Source of the DNA: Paraburkholderia edwinii
GTDB lineage: Bacteria; Pseudomonadota; Gammaproteobacteria; Burkholderiales; Burkholderiaceae
NCBI RefSeq assembly: GCF_019428685.1
Contig: NZ_CP080095.1
Coordinates: 3,906,001-3,970,000, forward strand
Direction of reading: 5' to 3'
DNA: 64,000 nt
Under the pieces are notes generated by a model. The model did no database searches, had not been told where the DNA came from, and saw only the letters and a program-made list of their open reading frames with translations. The translations under genes and the position numbers were made by a program. Of this stretch, positions 45,037 to 54,160 are shown piece by piece; the first letter of the stretch is position 1, and each line of letters starts with the position of its first letter.

Positions 45037-46149
45037 TTAGCCGATAATCGCCTGCTCCGGCTTTTCGCGCGCTTCATCCGCTTCACGGGTGTCACGCTCG
45101 ACCAGCGCCTTCGCGCGCGGCAGCACCTCTTCGGCAAACAGGCGCATCGACGCTTCGAACGGCTGGAACTGCAACATGAAGAGCTCGACGCCGGCGCGAT
45201 GAAATCCGGCGATCCGGCGCGCGACCGTATCGTAACTGCCTACGAGCCCCGCGGCTGTGCCGCCGTTCGAGCCGACGCGCGGCGTGCGCGCGTAGGTATG
45301 GAACATCACCGCCTTCGGATCGATATTCGCTTTCTGCTTCTCGCGTTGCGGCGCATCTTTCGCCGCCAGTGCAAACAGATGCTCGAGATGCTGCTGGGCG
45401 GCTTCGTCGGTTTCGGCCGCGATCACGAACGCGGAGAGCCCGAAGCGCAACGGCGGCGCGCCGGCGGGACGCGGCCGCGCGGCCACATCGGCGATCAGCG
45501 CGGCGACGTCGTCGAGCGGTTGTCCGTTGATAAACCACACGTCCCCGTGATCGGCGACGAGCGCGCGCGCCGGCTCCGACTCGCCGCCCACATAGACGCT
45601 GGGCCGCGCGCGAAACGGATCGGCGGGTCGCAATACGTAGTCGTCGACATGAAAGTGCCGCCCGTGAAAATGCGTGCGCTCGCCGCGCAACAACGCGTCG
45701 ACGACGGTGATCCATTCACGGCCGTATTCATAGCGCGCGTCGTGCTCCGCAAAGCCGATGCCGGCGCGTTCGAGTTCAGGCCGGTTCCACGCATTGACGA
45801 GATTCAGCGCAAAGCGTCCGCCGCTGATGTGCTCGATCTGTTGCGCCATTTTCGCCAGCACGACCGGGTGATACAGATAAGGCTTGATCGCCGCGATGAT
45901 CTCGATGCGCTGCGTGAGCGCGGCGAGCGCGGCCGACGCGGTCCATGCTTCGAGCTCATCGAGGTTCTCGTCGTAGGGGTTCATCGTGTGCTGGGCGACC
46001 AGCACCGAGTCGTAGCCCAGACGTTCCGCTTCGAGCACGAGCGCGCGATTGCGCGCCCACGAAGCATCGAACGGTTCATCGGGGTCCTGCAATGCGGCGC
46101 GGCTGCCATGCACGAGCGCCCAGATGCCAAAGCGGATGGGGGAAGACAT
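45037..46149 (-). CDS. LLM-class flavin-dependent monooxygenase (SsuD-like)
   Basis: A 370-residue luciferase-like monooxygenase. Blocks include RFGIWALVHGSRAAL, LGYDSVLVAQHTMNPYDENLDELEAWTASAALAALTQRIEIIAAIKPYLYHPVVLAKMAQQIEHISGGRFALNLVNAWNRPELERAG and VVDALLRGERTHFHGRHF. This is the alkanesulfonate-monooxygenase branch, which uses reduced FMN to free sulfite, but the substrate is not set by sequence. I start at 46149 (MSSPIRFG); the longer frame to 46257 has Arg-rich shadow sequence. It is divergent from a sulfonate-type binding-protein gene, supporting organosulfur use. Confidence 0.85.
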   Translation of the reverse strand: MSSPIRFGIWALVHGSRAALQDPDEPFDASWARNRALVLEAERLGYDSVLVAQHTMNPYDENLDELEAWTASAALAALTQRIEIIAAIKPYLYHPVVLAKMAQQIEHISGGRFALNLVNAWNRPELERAGIGFAEHDARYEYGREWITVVDALLRGERTHFHGRHFHVDDYVLRPADPFRARPSVYVGGESEPARALVADHGDVWFINGQPLDDVAALIADVAARPRPAGAPPLRFGLSAFVIAAETDEAAQQHLEHLFALAAKDAPQREKQKANIDPKAVMFHTYARTPRVGSNGGTAAGLVGSYDTVARRIAGFHRAGVELFMLQFQPFEASMRLFAEEVLPRAKALVERDTREADEAREKPEQAIIG

Positions 46150-46323
46150 CAGCGCAATCTCCTCGCGGGTTCGACGATGCGAACGGCGATGATGCCGCAG
46201 CTGGTGCGCTAAAACGCGTGCCGGCGATCTAATTTGTCGCGATATCGATCGATGCAATCGAGCTTTGGCGTACTGCGATGCCTCGCTATAGTCCGTAGCT
46301 CATTCGCATCGGGGGCCTGGCCA

Positions 46324-47352
46324 ATGAATGTCATTGCACTTCCCGCGCACCGTCTGTTTCAGTGCATATTCCGGCGTTATCGCGCAGCCGCTTTAGCGTC
46401 GTGGTTAGCGCTTGCCGCGCTGTTCGTTGCCAACGTGCTTTGCGCCGAACCGGCGGTTGCGCGCGAGACGGTATCGATCAGCTATCAACGCTCGTCGACC
46501 TTGCTGATCCTGCTCAAGCGCACCGGCGACCTTGAAAAGCGCCTGAATGCGCTCGGTTATGACGTGAGCTGGCACGAGTTCACGAATGGTTTGCTCGAAT
46601 CGCTGAATGCGGGCAGCGTCGATTTGCATGCGGATGTCGCCGACGCTTTCGCGCTGTTCACACAGGCCGCGAACGCACCGCTCACCTACTATGCGGAAGA
46701 GACGTCCGCGCCATCGGCACAGGCGATTATCGTGCCGCCGAACTCGCCGATTCGTACGGTCGCCGATCTGAAGGGCAGGCGCGTGGCGGTATCGAAAGGC
46801 TCAGGTTGCAATTTCCTGATGCTAGCGGCGCTTAAGCAAGCGGGCATGACGATCGACGATATCCAGGTCCGCTATCTCGAACCGCCCGACGCGCTCGCCG
46901 CCTTTCGCGGCGGCAATATCGATGCATGGGTGATCTGGGATCCGTTTCTCGCGGCCGAACAGCGCGACGCGAATGTGCGAGTCATCGCCGACGGCAGCAG
47001 CGGTCTCGCGCAATACAACCGCTTCTATACGGCAACGACCGCATTCGCCGACCGGCATCCGGAAGTGCTGCGAGTCGTATTCGACGAACTCAATCGCACC
47101 GGCAAATGGGTCAAGGCGCATCCGCAGGAAGCCGCGCAAATTCTGAGCCCGCTATGGGGCAATCTTCCACCGCAGACCGTCGCGCTTGCGAACACGCGCC
47201 GCAGCTACGACATCGTGCCCGTGCAAAGAGACCGGCTCGGCGACCAGCAGCGCATTGCGGACACCTACTATGCGGCGCATATGATTCCGAAGACGCTAAA
47301 GGCCACCGACCTTCGTATCTGGACGCCGCCGTCCGCGACGTCGCAGCCGTAG
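46324..47352 (+). CDS. ABC transporter substrate-binding protein, aliphatic sulfonate type
   Basis: A 342-residue periplasmic binding protein of the SsuA/TauA class. The signal peptide has a long positively charged leader and hydrophobic ALASWLALAALFVANVLC, with likely processing near CAEPAVA. Family blocks are FTNGLLESLNAGSVDLHADVADAF, KGRRVAVSKGSGCNFLMLAALKQAG and AFRGGNIDAWVIWDPFLAAEQ. I begin at 46324. It stands alone without permease or ATPase in the window and is divergent from an SsuD-like monooxygenase. Partners encoded elsewhere are required for transport. Confidence 0.86.
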   Translation: MNVIALPAHRLFQCIFRRYRAAALASWLALAALFVANVLCAEPAVARETVSISYQRSSTLLILLKRTGDLEKRLNALGYDVSWHEFTNGLLESLNAGSVDLHADVADAFALFTQAANAPLTYYAEETSAPSAQAIIVPPNSPIRTVADLKGRRVAVSKGSGCNFLMLAALKQAGMTIDDIQVRYLEPPDALAAFRGGNIDAWVIWDPFLAAEQRDANVRVIADGSSGLAQYNRFYTATTAFADRHPEVLRVVFDELNRTGKWVKAHPQEAAQILSPLWGNLPPQTVALANTRRSYDIVPVQRDRLGDQQRIADTYYAAHMIPKTLKATDLRIWTPPSATSQP

Positions 47353-47384
47353 GCCTTGATCCGCGCATCATGACGATGCGCGGC

Positions 47385-47420
47385 CCGCGCGGGGCTCGAT
47401 ATAGTTCGAGCCCCGCGCGG
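47385..47420. terminator. bidirectional hairpin between convergent genes
   Basis: CCGCGCGGGGCTCGA (47385-47399) and TCGAGCCCCGCGCGG (47406-47420) make a perfect 15-bp stem around TATAGT. It lies between the sulfonate-binding-protein stop (47352) and the superoxide dismutase stop (47436). There is no clear T tract on either strand. Confidence 0.65.
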
Positions 47421-47435
47421 CATCAGGGCATCCGC

Positions 47436-48194
47436 TCAAGCGACCTTGTCATAGTTCGCCGAGGCGAAATCCCAGTTGATCAGCTTTGCGGTCAGTCCTT
47501 TCAGATAGTCGGGACGGCGGTTCTGATAGTCGAGGTAGTACGCGTGCTCCCACACGTCGACGGTCAGAAGCGGCGCCTTGCCCGACGTGAACGGCACATT
47601 GGCATTGCTCGTCTTCATCACCGAGAGCTTGCCGTTCTCAACGACGAGCCAACCCCAGCCGCTGCCGAATTGCGACGCGGACACTTTCACCAGTTGTTCA
47701 TGCAGGTTATCGAGCGAGCCGAAGTCGCGCAGGATCGCGGCCTGCAGCTTCTCGCTCGGCTGCGTCGGCGTCGGGCTCATCGACTTCCAGTAGAAGTTGT
47801 GATTCCACGCCTGGCCTGCGTTGTTGAAGATGTCCTCATGCTGCGTGTCGCCATACGTCTTGACGATGATCGTCTCGAGCGTCTGGCCCGCGAACGGCGT
47901 GCCGGGGACCAGCTTCGACAGATTCTCGAAATACGCGCGGTGGTGCTTGCCATAGTGCAGGCCGATGGTGCGTGCCGAAATCACCGGTTCCAGCGCGTTC
48001 TCGGCGAAAGGCAGCGGCGGCTGCGTTTGCGGTGAAGCGCCGAGATAAGCGGGCACCGCGGCAGAACTCGCAGCCAATGCATCAACGGGCAGTATGCTGG
48101 CAGCCGTGCCGGCAATGCTGGCCACGACCGCGCTAGCGGCACCTTTCGTTGTTCTTGCAATAAAGTCGCGTCGTTCAAGGGAGGCGGCAGTCAT
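47436..48194 (-). CDS. exported Fe/Mn superoxide dismutase with Tat-type signal
   Basis: A 252-residue superoxide dismutase. The N-terminus ERRDFIARTTKGAA is a twin-arginine signal (R8-R9), followed by a hydrophobic stretch ending ALA. The enzyme core contains GLHYGKHHRAYFENLSKL and HNFYWKSM (metal His residues), QFGSGWGWLVVENGKL, and DVWEHAYYLDYQNRRPDYLKGL (Asp and His ligands). It converts superoxide to peroxide, here probably in the periplasm. Most Fe-SODs are cytoplasmic, so export is unusual. It is a single gene followed by a hairpin. Confidence 0.92.
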   Translation of the reverse strand: MTAASLERRDFIARTTKGAASAVVASIAGTAASILPVDALAASSAAVPAYLGASPQTQPPLPFAENALEPVISARTIGLHYGKHHRAYFENLSKLVPGTPFAGQTLETIIVKTYGDTQHEDIFNNAGQAWNHNFYWKSMSPTPTQPSEKLQAAILRDFGSLDNLHEQLVKVSASQFGSGWGWLVVENGKLSVMKTSNANVPFTSGKAPLLTVDVWEHAYYLDYQNRRPDYLKGLTAKLINWDFASANYDKVA

Positions 48195-48508
48195 CAGTTA
48201 GCCTTGAGAAAGAGAGGGAGTGGAAACACGCCATACGTGCAGGCATTGCCGCTTTCAATCGAAGCGTCGTCGATCAGATAAACGCAATAGCCGCTCCTTA
48301 AAACGGTCGACTCAACCGCGTTATTCCATAACGCGACGGCAAGCTATTCCTCGCTCTCTCTTTACGACTTTAAGTCAGTTATGTGAAAACGCCTGCGCTA
48401 ATGCATTTGTCAGGATCGCTTTTGTTCAATAGCGCTTCGCATTTGCGCGCCTGAAATTAGTGCATCGCACGGCGCGTTGCACTTCATGCATTTGCGTATG
48501 CGGATGGT
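48195..48508. other. 314-base gap with a perfect 19-bp palindrome upstream of sod
   Basis: CGCGTTAT-TCC-ATAACGCG at 48317-48335 is a perfect inverted repeat 123 bases upstream of the superoxide dismutase ATG. It may be a redox-regulator or other operator. The rest of the gap, toward the hydrolase stop, has repeated GCATTTGCG/ATGCATTTGC words (48437-48500) without an evident role. I see no gene. Confidence 0.5.
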
Positions 48509-49576
48509 TTAGCGCGGCGACGGTTCGTCGAGGAAGTTCTGCACCGCATCGAACAGCTGCAATCGGTTCTTCTCCATCAACACGGTATGCGTGCCCTCGC
48601 CGATCATGTCGTATTGCTTCCACGGCGCCGCGGTCAATAGTGGAAACAGCGCTTGCGACATATAGGGCGGCGTGTCCTGGTCCCACTCACCCTGGATCAA
48701 TAGCGTGGGCGCCGTGATCTTGCCCGGGTCGTAGGTGGGCTTGCCCAACATGTAATAAGCGCGAATGTCTTGCGTAACGCCGTTCGGTGCGCGCAGCGCG
48801 GGCGGATTCGACGATGCGGCTTTCGGATCGGTCGCCCACGTCGCTTTCTGCCAGGTGTCGAACCATCCCGGCGGAATCAGTTCGGCACGCTTATCTTCCG
48901 GTACGCCTTTGTACCAGCGCTCCTTCGCCTGCTCGATCGTTACATGACGATAAGCGCCGAGCCTTGCTTCATCGCCGGTAGGCGGCTTCTCATGCGAGAG
49001 CCACACCGGCGCATACAGTACGAGCCGATTGATCTTCTCCGGGTGCTCGGCCGCATAACCGCCCGCGATCGTCGTGCCCCACGACCATCCCATTGCATCG
49101 AGCTGGCTCAAGTGGCGACGCGCCAGCACCCAGTCGACCACAGCGCCATAGTCGGCTACCGCCTGCGCCGTGGTTTCGACGGGCTTGCCGGCATCGGCCG
49201 GGCCGTTCATGGCCGCAGGACGCGTCGAATGTCCGTAACCGGGCAAGTCGAGCAAGTAGACGTCGTAACCGCGGCGCGCGATGTAATCCATCCACGACAT
49301 GCCATTCAGTTCGAGATCGAATGACGTGCTTGCCGGATAAGTCGCACCATGCACGAACACAAGCGTATGCGCGGCATCGTAGATCGTCTTGTAGGCCGGA
49401 TGCTTGTTGCGCACATAGATCCTGATGCCTGGCTGCGGCGACGCGACCATCGCCTCCTCGGTCATCAGCTTGACGGGTGCCGCATGCGCCGATGTTATCG
49501 GCGTGGCGCCGATCAGCAGGGAAATGGCAAGTATGGCTAAGGGAGTCGAACGCGAAGTCACGTGAGCAGTAAGCAT
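48509..49576 (-). CDS. exported alpha/beta hydrolase
   Basis: A 355-residue alpha/beta-fold hydrolase. The signal peptide is about 1-32 (STPLAILAISLLIGATPITSAHA). The oxyanion region is VFVHGATYP, the nucleophile Ser lies in GWSWGTT, and late acid and His residues appear as GEWDQDTPP and GEGTHTVLM. Its target, such as an ester or amide outside the cytoplasm, is unknown. It is a single gene between the superoxide dismutase and methyltransferase genes, all on the minus strand. The start at 49576 is the first Met before a typical signal sequence. Confidence 0.88.
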   Translation of the reverse strand: MLTAHVTSRSTPLAILAISLLIGATPITSAHAAPVKLMTEEAMVASPQPGIRIYVRNKHPAYKTIYDAAHTLVFVHGATYPASTSFDLELNGMSWMDYIARRGYDVYLLDLPGYGHSTRPAAMNGPADAGKPVETTAQAVADYGAVVDWVLARRHLSQLDAMGWSWGTTIAGGYAAEHPEKINRLVLYAPVWLSHEKPPTGDEARLGAYRHVTIEQAKERWYKGVPEDKRAELIPPGWFDTWQKATWATDPKAASSNPPALRAPNGVTQDIRAYYMLGKPTYDPGKITAPTLLIQGEWDQDTPPYMSQALFPLLTAAPWKQYDMIGEGTHTVLMEKNRLQLFDAVQNFLDEPSPR

Positions 49577-49677
49577 CTGGATACGCTTCGTTTATGTTTC
49601 TGTATGCCGGATGACAGCCGGCGGTCCGGGTGTTCGCCCTTACTGTAGCGCGAGTTCGCAAACGGTGTAGCCGGACG

Positions 49678-50535
49678 CTAGGTCGTCGCGATCAGAAACT
49701 CTTCGCCGCTGGAAGGCCTCAGCCCATCGCTACGGTTCGCGAAGTAATGGTCGATCATCATGCGCGTCGACACATGCTCGCACTTGCGGAACCCCTCCGC
49801 TTGCGCGAGCGAGAGCATTTCCGCGGGGCTAAAGAAGCTCACGAACGGCGTGCCGGCCGCCTTCGCGCGTTGATAGACCATCTGATGCTGCGCGCGGTCT
49901 TCGGTATCGACAAGGTCGAGCGGCAGCAGGAACGTCATCGCAAACGTGGACCCGTGCGCGAGTTGCGCGACCTGGCGCAGCGTCGCGATGTTCGACTCCC
50001 GCGTCAAATACATCGACACCCCGGTCGATGCGACGACGGCCGGCCGGCTCGCATCGAAGCCGGCCGCCGTCACCTGGTCCCACCATGATTGCCCTGCTTC
50101 GAAGTCGACGGGTACGAGTTGCAGCTGTTGCGGCACGCCGTAGCCGCATTCGATCAGTCGCTGCCGCTTCCACGCCTGCGCCGCGGGCCGGTCCACTTCG
50201 TAGATACGCATCCGCGACGCGGCCTCCGGTCTGCGTTGCGCGAATGTATCGAGGCCGGCGCCGAGAATTACATACTGCGTAACGCCTTGGCTTGCCTGTT
50301 CGACCACGAGATCTTCGATCAAGCGCGCACGGCCGACAATTGCCGCGCGGTACCCGCTGATCGCGCGCGGGTTCATGTCGGGGCGCTCACGCCAGTTCAC
50401 ATCGGGTGCGGCCAGTTGCAGGCCGATTTCGTCTTTCAGCACGGACGGTTGCGCATCGATCTCGACGTGCTGCGCGCGCCATAGCGCAACGCGCACGGCC
50501 GTGCTGTCCGGCGCTGCGGTTCGCTGATCGTCCAT
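49678..50535 (-). CDS. class I SAM-dependent methyltransferase, LCMT/TIGR00027-like
   Basis: A 285-residue methyltransferase. The family block RARLIEDLVVEQASQGVTQYVILGAGLDTFAQR is followed by EVDRPAAQAWKRQRL, and VVASTGVSMYLTRESNIATLRQVAQLAHGSTFAMTF is the downstream half. This group methylates protein C-terminal carboxylates in eukaryotes, while bacterial members often act on small molecules and their targets are mostly unknown. AAGGAGA precedes the ATG. It is an isolated gene, not clearly linked to the nitrate locus that follows. Confidence 0.87.
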   Translation of the reverse strand: MDDQRTAAPDSTAVRVALWRAQHVEIDAQPSVLKDEIGLQLAAPDVNWRERPDMNPRAISGYRAAIVGRARLIEDLVVEQASQGVTQYVILGAGLDTFAQRRPEAASRMRIYEVDRPAAQAWKRQRLIECGYGVPQQLQLVPVDFEAGQSWWDQVTAAGFDASRPAVVASTGVSMYLTRESNIATLRQVAQLAHGSTFAMTFLLPLDLVDTEDRAQHQMVYQRAKAAGTPFVSFFSPAEMLSLAQAEGFRKCEHVSTRMMIDHYFANRSDGLRPSSGEEFLIATT

Positions 50536-50612
50536 ACTGTCTCCTTCTGTGGTTATCGACGTCAGCGCAGTTTACCTTTCGCGACAGGTATTTTCCGCCG
50601 TTCGGCGCGCCG

Positions 50613-51893
50613 CTAGCCCGAACTCGCTGCGCGCCCGGCCACCGGCGTGCGCCGGACCTCCGACAGATAGATCAGAATCAGCGACACCCAGACGATGCCG
50701 TAGAGGAACATGAAGCACGTCGAGCGCACCTTGAAGAAGTCGAGCAGGATACCGAACAGAATCGGCAGCAGAAAACCGCCCAGGCCGCCCGCAAGGCCGA
50801 CAATACCGGTTACCACGCCCATGTTGTCGGCGAAATCGTCGGCCACGTATTTGAAGGTCGACGCCATGCCGAACGCGAACACCGCGCCGAGCACGAAGGT
50901 CAGCAACACGAATCCGATCACCGATACGCGCAGATGCAGGCTCGCCGTGCCGTCGATCGTATGGATCACGAAATCGGTCGGCGGATAAGAGAGCAGGAAC
51001 AGGCAAATCCATGCGACCCATAGCCCCCACCACGTCACGCTATGCGCACCGAAACGGTCCGCGAGCCCACCGCCGACCGCGCGCAACACGGAACCCGGCA
51101 GCGAAAAGCCCGCTGCAAATGCCGACGCCATGACGAGCGACATGCCGTATTCGGCCTTCAGATATTGCGGTATCCACAGCGACAGCGCGGTAAAGCCGCC
51201 GAACGTGATCGAGTAGTACTGGCACAAGCGCCAGACGTGCGGATCGCGCAGCACCTTGAACGAGTCGAGCCACGAGCCCTTCGACTGCCCCGCACCGGGA
51301 TCGCGCGCCGATGCAAACCAGAAAATCACCGCGGTGACGATCAGCGCGACCGCATAGACACGCGGCACGAAGCGCCACCCGTAGGCGGCCTGCAACGACG
51401 GCGTGACAAACAGATTCACCGCGGCGCCGGCGGTGCCCGCGCCGAAAAAGCCCATCGCGAAGCCACGTCGCTCCGGCGGAAAGAATCGCGCAACATAGGG
51501 TGTACCGACCGCGAACGATGCACCGACGCAGCCGAGAAAAAGGCCGATCAACAGAAATTGCCAAAACGCCGTTGCGAAGCTGACGATATACACCGGTATC
51601 GCGCAAACGACGAGCAGCGTCGTCATCACGATGCGTCCACCGAAGCGGTCGGTCCATGCGCCGAGCGGCAGGCGCATCAGCGCGCCGGTCAGTACCGGCG
51701 TCGACGTGAGCAGGCCGAACTGCGTGCTATTGAGCTGCAGATCCTCGCGCAACTGTACGCCGAGCACACCGAACATCATCCAGACGACGAAGCAGACGAG
51801 GAACGCGAGGGTGCTCGCGAACAACACGGACCACGCCTGCGCATTCACAGCCGGCGCCGCGCCGGGAATTTTCAGATTGCCCTGTACGCTCAT
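50613..51893 (-). CDS. narK: nitrate/nitrite transporter, NarK family
   Basis: A 426-residue inner-membrane MFS transporter with 12 predicted segments. It is the last gene of the nar operon, after ppi, and has AAGGAC upstream. Nitrate-family motifs are RLPLGAWTDRFGGR and FGAGTAGAAVNLFVTPSLQAAYGWRFVPRVYA (nitrate signature region), and SITFGGFTALSLWIPQYLKAEYGM. It imports nitrate or exchanges it for nitrite. The long frame to 52424 is a shadow of ppi. Confidence 0.93.
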   Translation of the reverse strand: MSVQGNLKIPGAAPAVNAQAWSVLFASTLAFLVCFVVWMMFGVLGVQLREDLQLNSTQFGLLTSTPVLTGALMRLPLGAWTDRFGGRIVMTTLLVVCAIPVYIVSFATAFWQFLLIGLFLGCVGASFAVGTPYVARFFPPERRGFAMGFFGAGTAGAAVNLFVTPSLQAAYGWRFVPRVYAVALIVTAVIFWFASARDPGAGQSKGSWLDSFKVLRDPHVWRLCQYYSITFGGFTALSLWIPQYLKAEYGMSLVMASAFAAGFSLPGSVLRAVGGGLADRFGAHSVTWWGLWVAWICLFLLSYPPTDFVIHTIDGTASLHLRVSVIGFVLLTFVLGAVFAFGMASTFKYVADDFADNMGVVTGIVGLAGGLGGFLLPILFGILLDFFKVRSTCFMFLYGIVWVSLILIYLSEVRRTPVAGRAASSG

Positions 51894-51907
51894 GATGGGG
51901 TCCTTAT

Positions 51908-52705
51908 CTATTGAACCAGCGGGCCGTTCGTTTCCCCGAGGTCGACGCCTTCGATCCGCGCGCGCGACGCGAGCACCGATACGTATTGCTGCATCGCCTT
52001 GTGCATGACGCGCTCGCCAAGAAAACGCGCGATGTCCGCTTCGACGGCTTCGAACGGCAACTGCTCGCCTTCGACACGACGATCGATGCGCACGATATGA
52101 AAGCCGAAGCGCGTATTGATCAGTCGCGGCAGAATGCCGAGGTCGGGCGTATCGAACAGCGCAAGCTCGAACTCCGGCACGCTGTCGCCGCGCAGCAATT
52201 GCCCGAGGCTGCCGCCCACGCCAGCCGACGGACAGTTCGACACTTCTTTCGCGGTGCCTTCGAAGGTCTCGGGCGCCGCAAGCACGCGGCCAAGCGCCGC
52301 TTCCGCTTCGTGTCTGAGCAGCGCGAGCGGCACGCGGCCTGTCACGGCGAACAGGATATGACTCGCGTACACGATGTCGTTGCGCCTGAAGCGCGCGAGA
52401 TGGCCTTCGTAATAGCGCTGGCAATCGGCACGCGTCGCGCTCGGCACGCTGAGATCGCGCGCAAGCAGGCGGTCGACCGCTGCGTCATCGAGTGCATCGC
52501 CGTTATCGCCCACCAGTTGCAATTCAACCGCGCGCTGGCGCAGCAGTTCGCGAATCGCCAGCGACTGACGCGCGACGGCGATCGGATCGTCCACGTCCGT
52601 GTGCAGTTCGGCTTCTTCCCGAATCGACGCTTCGTCGATCGCGATGCCATTGACGCTGACCGCGCCGCCCTGCTTTTCCAGTTCGATTTTCTCGACGGTG
52701 CTCAC
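51908..52705 (-). CDS. parvulin-type peptidyl-prolyl isomerase of the nar operon
   Basis: A 265-residue isomerase. The PPIase domain (about 120-230) shows VYASHILFAVTG and SAGVGGSLGQLLRGDSVPEFELALFDTPDLGILPRLINTRFGFHIVRIDRRV. The N-terminal helical half contains repeated Leu-rich blocks. It starts with GTG at 52705, with GGAGG 7 bases upstream, 11 bases after narI. It has no signal peptide, so it probably helps fold or mature Nar components in the cytoplasm. The position between narI and narK occurs in other Burkholderia-group nar operons, and its precise function is not known to me. Confidence 0.88.
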   Translation of the reverse strand: MSTVEKIELEKQGGAVSVNGIAIDEASIREEAELHTDVDDPIAVARQSLAIRELLRQRAVELQLVGDNGDALDDAAVDRLLARDLSVPSATRADCQRYYEGHLARFRRNDIVYASHILFAVTGRVPLALLRHEAEAALGRVLAAPETFEGTAKEVSNCPSAGVGGSLGQLLRGDSVPEFELALFDTPDLGILPRLINTRFGFHIVRIDRRVEGEQLPFEAVEADIARFLGERVMHKAMQQYVSVLASRARIEGVDLGETNGPLVQ

Positions 52706-52715
52706 CGATCCCTCC

Positions 52716-53399
52716 TCAACGCTTGCGAACCAGCTGATACGGCCGGATCAGATACGCAATCGACGCGATACCGCTCCAGATATGCACGAGCCGCGTAAAT
52801 GGCGTGACCAGGAAAATCGTGAAGCCGAGCGCGATATGCACCTGATAGGTCAGCGGCACGCCGATCAGCAGGCTCGCATTGTTCGGCCGGAACGTGACCA
52901 CGCCCTTCACATAGTCGGTGAGCTGTTCGAACATCACGCCGTCCATATGCCGCATCGACAGCACGACGGTGCCGAGCCCAAGCGCAAGCTGCGCCCAAAG
53001 CATGAACACGACGAGGATGTCCGATGCACGGCTATTGCGGCGAATCCGCACATCGCCAAGGCGCCGGAAGATCAGGATCGTCAGGCCGATAATCGCGACG
53101 AGGCCCGACGCGCCGCCCGCGATCATCGCCGCCAGCTGGTGTCCCGACGCTGACAGGAACGGCGACACGAGCCAATGCGGTGCGAGAAAGCCAGCGAAAT
53201 GACCGAGCACGACAATCAGCACACCCCAGTGAAACAGATTGCTGCCGAGTCTCAACGCCCCATGCCGCAGCATTTGCGACGAATCGCTTTTCCAGGTGTA
53301 CTGCTCGCGGTCGAAGCGGACGAGACTGCCGAGCAGCAGCACGGCAAGGCAGATATACGGATAGATGCCGAACACGAACTGATGAAAGTACTCACTCAT
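52716..53399 (-). CDS. narI: respiratory nitrate reductase gamma subunit
   Basis: A 227-residue inner-membrane diheme cytochrome b. It has five hydrophobic segments, and the NarI opening FHQFVFGIYPYICLAVLLLGSLVRFDREQYTWKSDSSQ follows the start. Heme-ligand His residues are visible in NLFHWGVLIVVLGHFAG and in the last helices (QVHIALGFTIFLVTPFTRLVHIWSG). It takes electrons from quinol and passes them to NarH. I choose MSEYF at 53399 with an 8-base overlap with narJ; an ATG two codons earlier is possible. Confidence 0.94.
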   Translation of the reverse strand: MSEYFHQFVFGIYPYICLAVLLLGSLVRFDREQYTWKSDSSQMLRHGALRLGSNLFHWGVLIVVLGHFAGFLAPHWLVSPFLSASGHQLAAMIAGGASGLVAIIGLTILIFRRLGDVRIRRNSRASDILVVFMLWAQLALGLGTVVLSMRHMDGVMFEQLTDYVKGVVTFRPNNASLLIGVPLTYQVHIALGFTIFLVTPFTRLVHIWSGIASIAYLIRPYQLVRKR

Positions 53400-54159
53400 G
53401 GCCATGCTCCCGGTTGCGGTTCTTGGCTGCCGGCGGGACCGCCGCGCTGCGGCGGCTGTCGTAGAAGTGAATCGGTGCTTGAGCAGGCGTCTCGGCGCCG
53501 ACGAAGCGTACGGGTTCGTCGGCCCACGCGGCATCGAGCGCGCGATAGTCATCGTGCGAAGGCGGCGACTGCGCATCGTCGTCGCCGAGTTCATGCGGCG
53601 TGCCGCTGCCAGCCTTACCGGCGCCCGCAAGCGGCAACAGCGCGCCGACGACGAAGCTATACGGACTGCCGCGTTTGGCCAGTTGCGCCGTGATCGATTG
53701 CAGGATCTCGCCGGTCTCGGCAAGCAGCGAGCGCGCTTCGGCAGCAGGCAGCCGCGACAGATATTCGAGGAACACGGGCAAGTAATCCGGCAGTTCCCCC
53801 GCGCCGAGATGCAAGCCGTGCTGCTCATACATCTGCAGCAGGTCGATCATCGCCTGCCCGCGGTCGCGCGATTCGCCGTGGACATGCTCGAACAGATAGA
53901 GCGACGTCGCGCGGCCCCGATCGAACAGCGCGACATAGTTCTCCTGCAGCGTGAACAGATCGCGCTCGCGGCAATAGTCGAAAAAACGCTCGAGCCCGGC
54001 GCGCGCGTCGCGCGTCAGCGCGCGCTCGCCCTGTAGCCGGTCGCGCGCTTCCGGCAACGCGTCGATCAACGGCTGCTCCGGATAACTGAGCAACGCGCCG
54101 AGTACCGCATACAGCATGCCCTGCGTTGCACCAGACGGGTTGGCTGGGTTCGCTGCCAT
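53392..54159 (-). CDS. narJ: nitrate reductase molybdenum cofactor assembly chaperone
   Basis: A 255-residue soluble chaperone needed for cofactor insertion into NarG and not part of the final complex. Core blocks are LYAVLGALLSYPEQPLIDALPEAR, LQENYVALFDRGRATSLYLFEHVHGESRDRGQAM and LPDYLPVFLEYLSRLPAAEARSLL, typical of NarJ. The C-terminal 60 residues are variable and charged. It starts one base after the narH stop and overlaps narI by 8 bases. The upstream frame to 54297 lies inside narH and is not used. Confidence 0.93.
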   Translation of the reverse strand: MAANPANPSGATQGMLYAVLGALLSYPEQPLIDALPEARDRLQGERALTRDARAGLERFFDYCRERDLFTLQENYVALFDRGRATSLYLFEHVHGESRDRGQAMIDLLQMYEQHGLHLGAGELPDYLPVFLEYLSRLPAAEARSLLAETGEILQSITAQLAKRGSPYSFVVGALLPLAGAGKAGSGTPHELGDDDAQSPPSHDDYRALDAAWADEPVRFVGAETPAQAPIHFYDSRRSAAVPPAAKNRNREHGHE

Positions 54160-54160
54160 A

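Noticed and set aside
45025..46212. 395-codon plus-strand frame
   Set aside because: Antisense to the LLM monooxygenase gene.
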